Source: Streptomyces luteolus
GTDB taxonomy: Bacteria; Actinomycetota; Actinomycetes; Streptomycetales; Streptomycetaceae
Reading direction: 5' to 3'
Assembly: GCF_029968015.1 (NCBI RefSeq)
Contig: NZ_JASCIS010000018.1
Coordinates: 1 to 64,000, forward strand
Length of the DNA stretch: 64,000 nt
Part shown: one piece after another, positions 25,973 through 35,200 of the stretch
Layout of the letters: each line of letters opens with the position of its first letter
Position numbering within the stretch: position 1 is the first letter of the stretch
Program-made: the position numbers and the translations under genes
The notes under the pieces: model-generated
Database searches by the model: none
Told to the model about the DNA's origin: nothing
What the model saw: only the letters and a program-made list of their open reading frames with translations

Positions 25973-26914
25973 ATGCAGGGGCTCGTGCCGGGTGATGTGC
26001 TGCGTGATCGATATCAGCTCGATGCCGTCCTCGGTACAGGTGCGATGGGACGGGTCTGGGCCGGGCGGGATCTTCATCTGGGCCGGCCGGTGGCGGTCAA
26101 GACCATCGCGGCCGAGGTGCTGGCCGTGCCGGAGCATCGTGACGCGGCGCTTGCACGGTTCCGCCGGGAGGCGCGGGCCGCGGCGTGCCTGGACCACTCC
26201 AACGTGGCCACCGTGTTCGACGCATCCGTCACTGGTGACATGTGCTGTCTGGTCATGGAGCTGATCGCCGGCACCACGCTGGAGTACCTCTTCGACTATC
26301 AGGCCGAGGACCGATTCGACGTGGAGTCGGCCGTCTCGGTCGCGGCACAGCTGTGCTCCGGGCTGTCAGCAGTGCACGGCGCCGGCCTCGTCCACCGTGA
26401 TCTCAAGCCGCAGAACGTCATGGTCCGCAGGGACGGAGTCGTCAAGATCCTCGACTTCGGCCTCGTCAAGCTGCTCACCGACGCCGATCCGCGACTGACC
26501 ATGACAGGCGAAGGGGTCGGGAACCTCCTGTGCGCTTCGCCCGAACTGCTCTCGGGGCGCAGCCCATTGGATGGGCGGAGCGACCTCTATGCAGTCGGAT
26601 GCCTCCTGCACCACATGCTCACCGGCGCTCCCGTCTTCCGTTCCACCAAGCCGGCCGAGCTCGCCTCCAGCCACCTTGGATTCGCTGCTCCGCGCATCAG
26701 CGCCACCGGCGTCGACGTGCCAACCGCGCTTGAAGAACTGGTGCTCGCGCTCCTTGAGAAGAGCCCCGACGACCGGCCGGCCTGCGCCGGCGAGGTGTAC
26801 GAGGCCCTTTCTCCTTTTCTGCCGGCCCCTTGTCCCGCACTGGCCACTTCGGGCGCACGCCCTGAAGATCCGCGCCGCCCGTTCCTGCTGCCACAGGGGC
26901 CGAGCCTCCTGTGA
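25973..26914 (+). CDS. Serine/threonine protein kinase, kinase domain only
   Basis: 313 residues from ATG 25973 with AAGGACGG upstream. It is an almost bare kinase domain: LGTGAMGRVWAG, Lys 43 (VAVKTI), HRD 141-143 (LVHRDLKPQNVM) and DFG 161-163. The activation segment has LLCASPELL in place of the usual YMAPEQ-type motif but should still work. No membrane segment, PASTA or TPR region follows. It is the first gene of a two-kinase plus-strand unit, 93 bases before the next kinase, and is driven from the promoter region that carries island copy 2. Its targets are unknown. Confidence 0.87.
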   Translation: MQGLVPGDVLRDRYQLDAVLGTGAMGRVWAGRDLHLGRPVAVKTIAAEVLAVPEHRDAALARFRREARAAACLDHSNVATVFDASVTGDMCCLVMELIAGTTLEYLFDYQAEDRFDVESAVSVAAQLCSGLSAVHGAGLVHRDLKPQNVMVRRDGVVKILDFGLVKLLTDADPRLTMTGEGVGNLLCASPELLSGRSPLDGRSDLYAVGCLLHHMLTGAPVFRSTKPAELASSHLGFAAPRISATGVDVPTALEELVLALLEKSPDDRPACAGEVYEALSPFLPAPCPALATSGARPEDPRRPFLLPQGPSLL

Positions 26915-27007
26915 GCGATGCGACAATGCTGCTGATCGGGTGCGAAGTGCCGCACCGGACGCGAGGTGTGGCAAGGCTGAGGGGTCGGGCCCGGGGGAGG
27001 GCAGGCG

Positions 27008-28261
27008 ATGCGGCGGAGCTTCGGACGGTACGAGTTGGTGCGCGAGCTGGGCCGTGGGGGCATGGGCGTTGTCTGGGAGGCGTACGACCGTGCCGACGAC
27101 CGGAGTCTGGCCCTGAAGCTCCTGGCGCAACGGCTCGGCGGCGCCGAACTGAGCTCGCTGGAACGTCGGTTCCTGCGCGAGGCGCGGCTCACCGGGCGCC
27201 TCACCCATCCGGGCATCCCGGCCGTCCACGACCACGGCGCTCATGAAGGGGAGCTGTTCCTCGCCATGGATCTGGTGGCCGGCGATTCCCTGGACGCGGT
27301 GCTGAAGCGCGAGGGCCGCCTGACCGTCGAGGGTGCCGCGGCTGTCGCCGGGGGTGTCGCCGAGGTGCTGGCCTATGCGCACGAACAGGGGGTGGTGCAC
27401 CGTGACCTCAAGCCCTCCAACCTCATGCTGACCCCGACCGCTCAGGTCAAGGTGCTCGACTTCGGTGTCGCGGCGGCCCTGGAACCGCAACCCGGCGAGA
27501 CCCGATTCACCTCACCGAACGCCACTCCGGGCACGGTGATCTATATGGCACCCGAGCAGGCCATGGCTGAGACGGTGCCCGCCAGCGATCTCTATTCGCT
27601 CGGCTGTGTTCTCTACGAGCTGCTCACCGGCGCCCCGCCCTTCACCGACGGCAGCGTCTTCTACCTGTACCACCAGCATGCGAACGTTCCGGCGCCTCCC
27701 ATCGGGGACACCCGCGAAGGGGTCCCGTCCGGCTTGCAGGCGCTGGTGGAGAGCTTGTTGGAGAAGCGGCCCGAGGATCGGCCCGCCTCGGCCGCGGAGG
27801 TTGCGGCGCGGCTCGCGGAGTGGGCGCCGACGCCGAGTGCGGATCTGCCGCCGGATCCGCGCCTTGCCGAGATCGATGTCCTGCGCCGCGCGGGGCGCCC
27901 TGCTCAAGCCCTGGCGGAATACGAGGCGCTCTCGGCCGAGGCCGGAACCGGGCGGGCCGATCTGTTGGCCGCCCGTGCGGGCGCGGCATTGTGCCGGGGT
28001 GCGCTGGGTCGTACGCGTGAGGCCCTGGACGGGCTGAGATCTGTTCTCGCTGCGCAGCGCAGTGTGCACAGCCCCGGGGATCCCGTCGTGTTGGACACGC
28101 GCTACGAGATCGCGGTCCTGCTCGCGCGTACCGGTGAGCGGCGCGCGGCCGCCGAGGCGCTGCGCCGCCTCGTCGAGGACGAGGGGCGGCGTCTCCCGGC
28201 CGGTGATCCGCGTCGTGGACGATCCCGCGCGCTGTTGACTCGGCTGGAACGGATGACGTGA
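27008..28261 (+). CDS. Serine/threonine protein kinase with TPR-like C-terminus
   Basis: 417 residues from ATG 27008 with GGGAGG upstream. The kinase residues are intact: LGRGGMGVVWEAY, Lys 37, HRD 131-133 (VVHRDLKPSNLM), DFG 151-153 and VIYMAPEQ. After about residue 275 an Ala/Leu-rich region (RRAGRPAQALAEYEALSAEA; YEIAVLLARTGERRAAAEAL) looks like two or three TPR-like helical hairpins, a protein-binding module also seen in transcription-linked kinases. There is no membrane segment. It follows the shorter kinase and precedes the drmD fragment, so it sits at the seam of the two halves of the island. Confidence 0.87.
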   Translation: MRRSFGRYELVRELGRGGMGVVWEAYDRADDRSLALKLLAQRLGGAELSSLERRFLREARLTGRLTHPGIPAVHDHGAHEGELFLAMDLVAGDSLDAVLKREGRLTVEGAAAVAGGVAEVLAYAHEQGVVHRDLKPSNLMLTPTAQVKVLDFGVAAALEPQPGETRFTSPNATPGTVIYMAPEQAMAETVPASDLYSLGCVLYELLTGAPPFTDGSVFYLYHQHANVPAPPIGDTREGVPSGLQALVESLLEKRPEDRPASAAEVAARLAEWAPTPSADLPPDPRLAEIDVLRRAGRPAQALAEYEALSAEAGTGRADLLAARAGAALCRGALGRTREALDGLRSVLAAQRSVHSPGDPVVLDTRYEIAVLLARTGERRAAAEALRRLVEDEGRRLPAGDPRRGRSRALLTRLERMT

Positions 28262-28399
28262 GTGCTGCTCATCACTGGCATTTTGAAATCTATGTTCACG
28301 CCCCTGGCTCCGTGTTGGCGTGACGCCGGGGTCCTTTGGTGAGGAAGCAGGACACTTGCCGCGGGTGGTACACAGCAGCAGATAGTGAGGGGAAGCAGG

Positions 28400-28767
28400 A
28401 TGACGACCTCAGCGGTCCGAACCGCCGAAGGGCAGGGGGCGGCGGTGCCGCTGCCCGAGGAGGGGCCCTCGTCGAGGTGCGTGGTCAGTCCTGGGTTGTT
28501 GCACGGGTCGAGCCGGCGTCCGCGCCGGGCTCGGCCGAGGCGGACCAGGAGTGCGCGGGTGTGACGCTCGTCCATCTCCAGTCCGTGGCCGACGGCCGCT
28601 TCGGTGACACGCTCTCCGTCATCTGGGAGGTCGAGCCCGGCCGCCGCGTGCTGCCCGCAGGCTCCGAGCAGCTGGCCTCGCGCGGTGGTGGGGACTTCGG
28701 TGAGGCCGTCGAGGCGGTCTCTTCTGAGCAAGCAGAGCACGCAGGGCTAGCAAGGCAAGCAGCCTGA
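28400..28767 (+). pseudogene. Fragment of a DISARM drmD-like SNF2 helicase gene, frameshifted
   Basis: ATG 28400 has a good ribosome site (GAGGGGAAGCAGG). Its frame gives about 22 residues ending VPLPEEG; the next frame then continues as LVEVRGQSWVVARV and VTLVHLQSVADGRFGDTL, then IWEVEPGRRVLP. These blocks read like the N-terminal domain of DrmD/SNF2-type helicases of DISARM as I remember it. The two frames join if one G has been lost from the G run near 28450. The helicase ATPase itself is absent: the frame ends at 28767 in unrelated sequence. So this is a dead 5' stub of a gene that is normally over 900 codons long. Confidence 0.6.
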
Positions 28768-28769
28768 CT

Positions 28770-28825
28770 GTGCAACGGGCTCGTCCGGATCACGTCAAGT
28801 GAGCCGGACGAGCCCGTAGTTGCAC
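28770..28825. terminator. Long hairpin after the drmD stub
   Basis: Arms 28770-28788 and 28804-28825 pair over 19 bases with a 3-base bulge (28816-28818) around a 15-base loop. It follows the stop of the stub directly and probably terminates transcripts from the kinase pair. Confidence 0.7.
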
Positions 28826-28829
28826 CTGG

Positions 28830-28856
28830 TACAGGGCATACAGGGCATACAGGGCA
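28830..28856 (+). repeat. 9-bp tandem repeat, three copies
   Basis: TACAGGGCA occurs three times without interruption at 28830, 28839 and 28848. It lies just after the hairpin in the eroded region. No coding role is evident. Confidence 0.8.
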
Positions 28857-29399
28857 TGGCCTGGGTGCCGCCCGCCGACCTCCTTGTGGAGCCCTTGGCC
28901 TGCGCACTCCTCTTCATCCGTGACATCGGCTGAGAGACGCCATGCCCGACCACCGGCTCGTGCAGACCGGTGTCATCGGCGGCAAGGGTTCCGAGGGAGG
29001 AGCTGGGCGGCTGCGGAGGCGAGTTGTCGGCCCCTCGATGCACGACGAAGGTCTGCCACTTCGCGCACCATCCTTCAGCGCCGATCTGCCATCGCACCGT
29101 CAACGGCGAGTCCGGTGCCGACCACCTCGCATGGCTGTGCCTGGTCGACCGGACCGGCAACTCCGATGTGCCGCTGCTGACTTCGCTCGTCGCGGCGGAG
29201 GACGGCGGTCCGGCACCATTCTTCCGTGATGTGCGCCGGGCTGTCGGCCCTCGCCGTCCCGATGAGAGAACAGGCGCTGCTCATGGTCTGCGAATGGGAG
29301 CGAGAACGGGCTTACGCGGCTACGCGCCGGCGCCCAGCCCGTGCGACCCGTGCCATCTGCGCAGGCCGCCTGCCGAGGCGGCGTGAACTGACGCTGACG
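28857..29399 (+). other. Gene-poor eroded region with a possible CoiA-like zinc-finger remnant
   Basis: No frame here has the length or composition of an intact gene. On the plus strand at about 29048-29150 one frame reads CHFAHHPSAPIC, then ESGADHLAWL. That resembles the HFAH...C...ES..H signature of CoiA-like (competence-protein-related) domains found in some actinobacterial nucleases. The neighbouring frame supplies the preceding residues (MHDEGL), which suggests a frameshift. I read this as a decayed gene fragment with low confidence. Confidence 0.3.
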
Positions 29400-29434
29400 G
29401 GTGCGGCGTTCCACGTCGGGCGGAACGCCGCACC
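29400..29434. terminator. Hairpin terminator of the GmrSD-like gene
   Basis: A 13-bp perfect stem (29400-29412 with 29422-29434) around a 9-base loop, ending 6 bases from the stop of the minus-strand gene at 29441. Confidence 0.8.
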
Positions 29435-29440
29435 CCGGCA

Positions 29441-31992
29441 TCAGTCGCCGCGCACGACGTTCAGCGCCACCGTCATCACGAACCAGTCCAGAACTTTGCA
29501 GATCTCCTCGCTGTGCTCCGCGAAGACCTCGAGCGGGAAGGACGGGCGCAGCCCCAGCTTCGCCTCGGGCAGATTGATGCCGTCGATCTTGTTGAGGCGG
29601 TGCAGGAGTTCGCGGCGCTGCTCGACGTCGTCGAAGGGGCTTCGGTCCTTGAGGTACTGGAAGACGACCTCGACCGTGCCGAGGACCGGGTAGAGGGCCA
29701 TCGGCCAGATCGGGTTCGGCTTGCTGCTCGTTCCCGCTTCGAGGGTGGGAAAGCAGCTGGTCTCCTCGTGCCTGCCGTGCTCGAGGTGCCCACCCTGCGC
29801 CCTCCAGAAGGTGAGCGCTTCCTCGACGCCGGTTACGGTGCTCGGCTGCTGGTGCTGTCGCAGCAGTTCGCGGAATCGCTCTGCGGCTCCCGTGTCCCCG
29901 TCGTCGGGCAGCGGGTCGAAGGCGGCATCGGCGTCGGGTACGTCCCGCCCGAGCAGCCGCGCCAGGTCGACGGTCGTCAGCCGATGTGACTCGTGTGCGC
30001 GGTCGTACGGGTCGAAGACCACCCCCTCGCTCTTGAGGAGTTCGTGGGGCGTGGGCCTGCCGTCCTCCTCCGGCCAGCGGAAGTCGGGGGACACCTTGCC
30101 GTCCGCCATCAGGACCCGGTGCGCGCCGATCGTCGACCGGGCGCCGCCCAGATACCGGCCCACCGGCACGGGATGGCTGCCGATGAGCGCGGCGACGTCG
30201 CCGTACGTCGTCCAGGTCCCGGCGGGCATCGCGACGAGGGCGGCTCTCAGGTCCGTCCAGCCGGACCACTCGTCCGTGGCGGCGGTGGGCGCACCGAGCG
30301 GTCCTGGCCAGAGCTTCGTCGCACGGTCGGCGAGCCGCTCGGCGCGGGCCAGGATTTCGCGTCTGCCCCAGCGCTCGCAGGCAGCGATCTCCGTGTTCAT
30401 GCGGAGTGCGCTGGCGTCCAGGATCTGCTGCTTGCGTTCGAACGGGTGGTTCGACAGCTTGGCGTTCTCGCCGGTGAGCGTCAGGTTGCCCAGGGTGTGG
30501 ACGAGCAGTTCGTGCAGCTCCTGTGAGGACTGCTCCTCCTCGGTTTCCTCGGCGAGCAGATCGAGCCAGGCGCGCGGAGGACGTTGCGGCAGGACGTGCT
30601 CCACGCTCAGCGCCGCCTTGTCGAAGTCGACGGGCTCGCTGGAGCCATAACTCTCCTCGAGGCGACGCAGGATGAAACTGCGCTGGAGCGGACGGCCGCT
30701 CCAGTAGAAGCGCTTGGTCCGGATCGCCTCTCTCAGCTCGTCGTCGCTGGGCCACCTGCGCCGAGGCGACGACAGGAATCGACGTACCGCCTCCGGTGCC
30801 GGCCGGTCGGGCTCCAGGTCCTTGGGGGCGTCCATGAAGATCCGGTTCAGGCCGTTCGTCGGCGCCTGGCAGATCAGGCGACGTACGAGATACGACTCGA
30901 CGTAAGCCAGTGCCTGTGCCGCCTCCTCCGGGCTCGTCCGGCCGGCCTCGACCTGGTCGAGGAGGTGAAGCGCCAGTGGGTAGTGGGTCTGTCCGCCCCA
31001 GGCCGACAGACGCTCGAGGACTTCCCGCAGGGAGCGGACGAGACGCGGTCGGGCTCCACGATGTGCATCAACCGCCGTCCCCGCTCGGCGAGTTGAGCCA
31101 CCTCCTGCTGCAGGGCGTTCTCGTCGCCCGCCAGGGGCTGGAGCCGCTTCTGCTGCTCCCGATAGATCTCGCTCTGCTTCGTCTTGTGGTGGCCGCGGAG
31201 GATGAGGTCGAGCCAGACCAGGAGCTCGAGGCGCTTCGGGCCGAGGCTCTGCTGCATCGGAAGCCACAACTCCCGGTACACCCGCTCGCCGCGCTGGGGC
31301 AGCAGCATGAACACGTAGTTGCGCAGCAGGTCACTCTGACTCAGGCCGACGCCCGTGTTGTTGATCGACTCGAAGATCCGGTACACGTTGTCGCCGGACT
31401 CGGCGGTGATCTCGACGATCGACAGCAGATCCTTTAGTACCGTCTCGACGGTTGCCGTCCACCCATCGCCGACCGCTTCTGCGCCCTCTGCCAGAACTCC
31501 GCGGAAATATCGATACGCCGTACCGATATTGTCGCCGCCGCCGGCTTCGGCGCGGTACTGCACGCAGGCCGTGTAGGCGGTGCGGTCGGCCTGAGTCGGC
31601 AGCAGACGGTAGTGGTCGAGACCCTCATGGAACTCGTTCACCAGGATCTGGCGGTGGATCCGGTCGGCACCCCGCAGGTCACCGGCCTCTTTGAGGTGGT
31701 GGCTGAGGGCGGTGAAAGCCAGCATCAGTGTGGTCAGGCGCTGCTGCCCGTCCACCACGAGCCAGCGCTGTACGCCGCCGGCCTGGATCTGCCCCGGGGC
31801 CAGCACGACGGAGCCGAGGAAATGCGGCGCCGAGCTGTTCCCGGATGCCTGCTGCTCGACGAGTTCGAGCACGTCCTCCCACAATCGCTCCAGCTGCTCG
31901 CGTCCCCAGCTGTACGTCCGCTGGTAGAGCGGCACTTGGAACTGCTTGTCGCCTTGGACGAGCTTGAGGAAGCTGATCTCCTGAGCGCGCAT
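29441..31992 (-). pseudogene. GmrSD-type (DUF262-DUF1524) restriction gene fused to an alkyltransferase-like domain, frameshifted
   Basis: The start is ATG 31992 (GGAGG 7-8 bases upstream). Residues 1-300 are a DUF262 (GmrS) domain: VPLYQRTYSWG (21-30) and DGQQRLTT (81-88). Near 31040-31055 the frame shifts by one base: LMHIVEPDR ends in one frame and LVRSLREVLERLSAWGG continues in the next. The second part has a DUF1524 HNH domain (SVEHVLPQ; TLGNLTLTGENAKLSNHPF). Then comes an alkyltransferase-like (ATL/MGMT C-terminal) domain: MPAGTWTTYGDVAALIG and GRYLG, with IGAHRV where MGMT has its active PCHRV. A last ~180-residue domain is unknown. GmrSD enzymes cut modified phage DNA. The shift could be a true mutation, programmed, or an assembly error. 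Confidence 0.8.
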
Positions 31993-32170
31993 GCGCGTTT
32001 CCTCCCCCACCGGTCACACCGGTCGGCCGGCCGGTCCGACGCGCCTTGATGTGAGCGGCTACATTCGCTCCACCGTAGCGTGAACTAGGTCAACATGCTG
32101 CCGCGATCGTCGGCTGGCCGGAATTCCTGCCTGCGTGATGCGTAGCCTCCGCCTGCTGCTACGCTCGGCT

Positions 32171-32187
32171 TGTGTGCTCAGTTCACA
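32171..32187. promoter_or_regulatory. Island element, copy 3
   Basis: TGTGTGCTCAGTTCACA fits TGTGNACTNAGTNCACA with one mismatch (G for A at position 6). It lies between the divergent GmrSD-like gene (start 31992) and the SF1 helicase gene (start 32240), 53 bases from the latter. Confidence 0.65.
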
Positions 32188-32239
32188 CACTTCGTTTGTG
32201 GCCACCCAGTGGCCTTCAGGTATCGGTGGGGTGGCGCGT

Positions 32240-35200
32240 ATGGGGCGAGTGGGGAACGGCACGGACAGCGGAGTGCAGCCGGTCGACTCCGATTTCGTGT
32301 ACGAGGACGGTCTGGCTGTCCGCGTGGGGGAGGTCCTCCCGTACGAACCCGCCGACCCCGGGAGCGTCGAATTCGCGCGTAAAGGCGACGACCTCATCCG
32401 GTGCACGCTGTACCTGGACAACGGCACCGACACGGCCCTTGACCTCGACGGGATCGAACTCCTGGTGCGGGGAGGGCCGTACGGGAAGACGGCGCGGCAG
32501 ATCGAGGACAGCGCCGGCAGCCCGCTCGACGAACACCTCGAAGGGCTGCTGCGCCCCGGCCGTCGTGTCGCCGTGACTTGGGGGTACAGCATCCCTGCGG
32601 GTTCGGCCGGCGAGTTGGACCTCGAAGTCACCTTCCGGTACCAGGACGAGCGTGAGAGCGTCACTTTCACGACGGCGGGACTGCCTGCCGCGGCGCCGGT
32701 ACCGCGCTCACCCGCGGCCGATCAACTGCCCGACCAGGAAGCCCTGTTCGGCGACCAGCAGGCGTCGTTGTTCGCCGGTGACGAGGACCCGGCGCCCGCC
32801 GCACCCGTTTCCGTACTCTCCCGCGACCTTGATGCGGCACGCGTACGGCAGATCTTCCGGTTCCTCGCCGAGGCCGAGGAGTCGAAGGCGCGGCCCGTGC
32901 GCACGCTCGACAACGCGGCCGGCGTCGTCTGGTTCGACGAACTCCCCGACGGGCCCGGCGTCGACGTGATGCTGGACGGACGGCTGGGCAGCGACGAACC
33001 GGCCTGGTTCACGGTGGCCCGCCCCGACCGGCCCGACGTCCCGCACCCGGCCGACCTGCTGGCCCCCTGGATCGACGCCGCGCGCATCCGGGACTTCAAA
33101 CAGACGCGAGCACCGCACCTGCGCCGCCGGATCGAGCCCCAGTTCCCCGACTGGAGCGAGGGGATCCCGCTGGACAAGACGTACCACGAGCTCGACGAGC
33201 ACCCGAAGCGCGAGAAGATCGAGAAGCTGTACGCGGCCTGGGAGCAGGACTGGCTCTCCTGGGCCGAGCGGCGCCGCGCCGTGGAACCGCTCGTCAAGCT
33301 GTACGACCGGCTGCACAAGATGCACGAGGACGCCGCGAACCTCGGCGAGGCCTACGAGCTGGTGCTCGGATTCGGGCGGCTCACATGGGAGACACCGTCC
33401 GGGCAGCGCGTGGAGCGTCATCTCGTGACGCACCGGGCCACCATCCAGCTGGACGCGGCCACCGGGACGCTGACTGTGGCACCCGACCCGACCGGTGTCG
33501 GACTCGAACTCGAAGAGGGCATGCTCGAAGGTGCCCAGCATGTCCCCGGCCCGGTGCGGGAGCACATCGTCGAGGAGCTCGAGGGCGCGGTGGACGCCAC
33601 CGATCCCGACCACCTCGACGCCCTGCACACCGCCCTGCGCAGCTGGGTCAACGCGGCACACAGTGCGGGTGCTTATCTGCCGACGGTGGAGCGCTCCCGG
33701 CCCCGCACGCTCGATGTGCCGCAGGTGGGCTTCACCCCCGCCCTCGTGCTGCGGGAACGCGGCCGGCGGTCCACGACGGACGCGCTCAAGGCGATCGCCC
33801 GCCAGATCGACAACGGAACGCCGCCCACCGAGCTGCTCAGCTACGTGGCAGGCCGGGACGGCGCTCTGACGGCGGCCGACCTGGCGGCAGACGAGGACGG
33901 CGAGGGGACACAAGAACGCGAGACGTACTTCGCGCTCCCCGCCAACGAGGAACAGCGGACCATCGCGGAACGGCTTCGGTCCAACCGCCTCGTCGTGGTG
34001 CAAGGTCCACCCGGCACCGGGAAGACGCACACGATCGCCAACCTCGTCACCGACCTGCTGGCCCAGGGCAAACGCGTACTCATTACGAGCCACACCCCGC
34101 GCGCCCTGCGCGTGCTTCGGGACAAACTCCCGGATTCCATCCGGGACTTGTGCGTCAGCCGGACCGAGGACGGTGCGGCCGCACGGCGTGAGCTGGAGGC
34201 CTCGGTCCAGCGGATCCTCAGCGAATACGCGGGCTACGATCCCAAGGCGGCACGGCGCGATATTCGTTCGCTGCAGACACGGCTCGCCACCGCTCGCGCC
34301 GCTCAGCAGGCCATGCTCCGTGACCTCGCCGTGCTGCGTGAACAGGAGACCGTACGCTTCGAAGCCGAGATCGGTGACTACAGCGGCAGTCTCCAGGAGA
34401 TCGCCGGGCGACTCACCCGGGAAGCGGACTCGTACCGATGGATCGGGCCTGTGCCGCAGGAACAGCCCGCGCTGACCGCCGAGGACGCGCTGGCCCTCCT
34501 GCACACCACCCGCTGCTACACCTCCCACCACCAGGCGCTCGCCGCGGACGTCCCGGGCCCTGCGGAGCTGCCGGCACCCGGGGACGTCGACGAGGCTGTC
34601 GCCGTGGTCCAGGCCGCCGAGCAGGCCCATGCGGACGTACGGCAGGACCCGCTCAGCGCCCGGTACGACGCCGCTGTCCGCTCCCTCGACGAGTCGCAGC
34701 AGCAGACCCTCGCCGCCCGCCTCGACACCTTCGCGGCTGCACGGGCAAGGGCCACCCAACTCGCCGCGGCGACCGGGCCATGGGCCGAAGCTCTGCTCAG
34801 CGAGGTGGCCGCGGGGCACGACTGGCAGGCACGCAGCCGCCACACCGCCGTCACCGAGGCACTCACCTCCGCAGAGGTGTGCCTGAACACCCTCGGCACC
34901 GCCATGGTCAGCGGCCTCGACCAATTCGCCCCCGACACCGCGTTGGCCCAGGCGACGACCCTGCACGACGGACTCGCCCAGGGCCAGAAGCTGAAGGGGC
35001 CACTCGGCCTGCGTTCCAAACTGGCCAAAGCAGTAGGAGAGTTCGCCGAGGCGGTACGCGTCGACGGACGCGCACCCGAGGACGCAGCCACCGCGGCCAT
35101 CGTCCTCGCCCGCGTCCAGCTTGAACTGAGACTGGCCCAGGTCGAGACCGAGTGGGGCACCGCCGCGGGCGCCTGGCAGGGCCATGGCCCGCGCCTGGCC

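Noticed and set aside
12168..28261. A BREX or phage-growth-limitation (Pgl) locus, suggested by kinases plus an adenine methyltransferase
   Set aside because: There is no PglZ-type phosphatase, no BrxC/PglY-type ATPase, and the methyltransferase has an S-like C-terminus and an N-terminal HTH unlike PglX.
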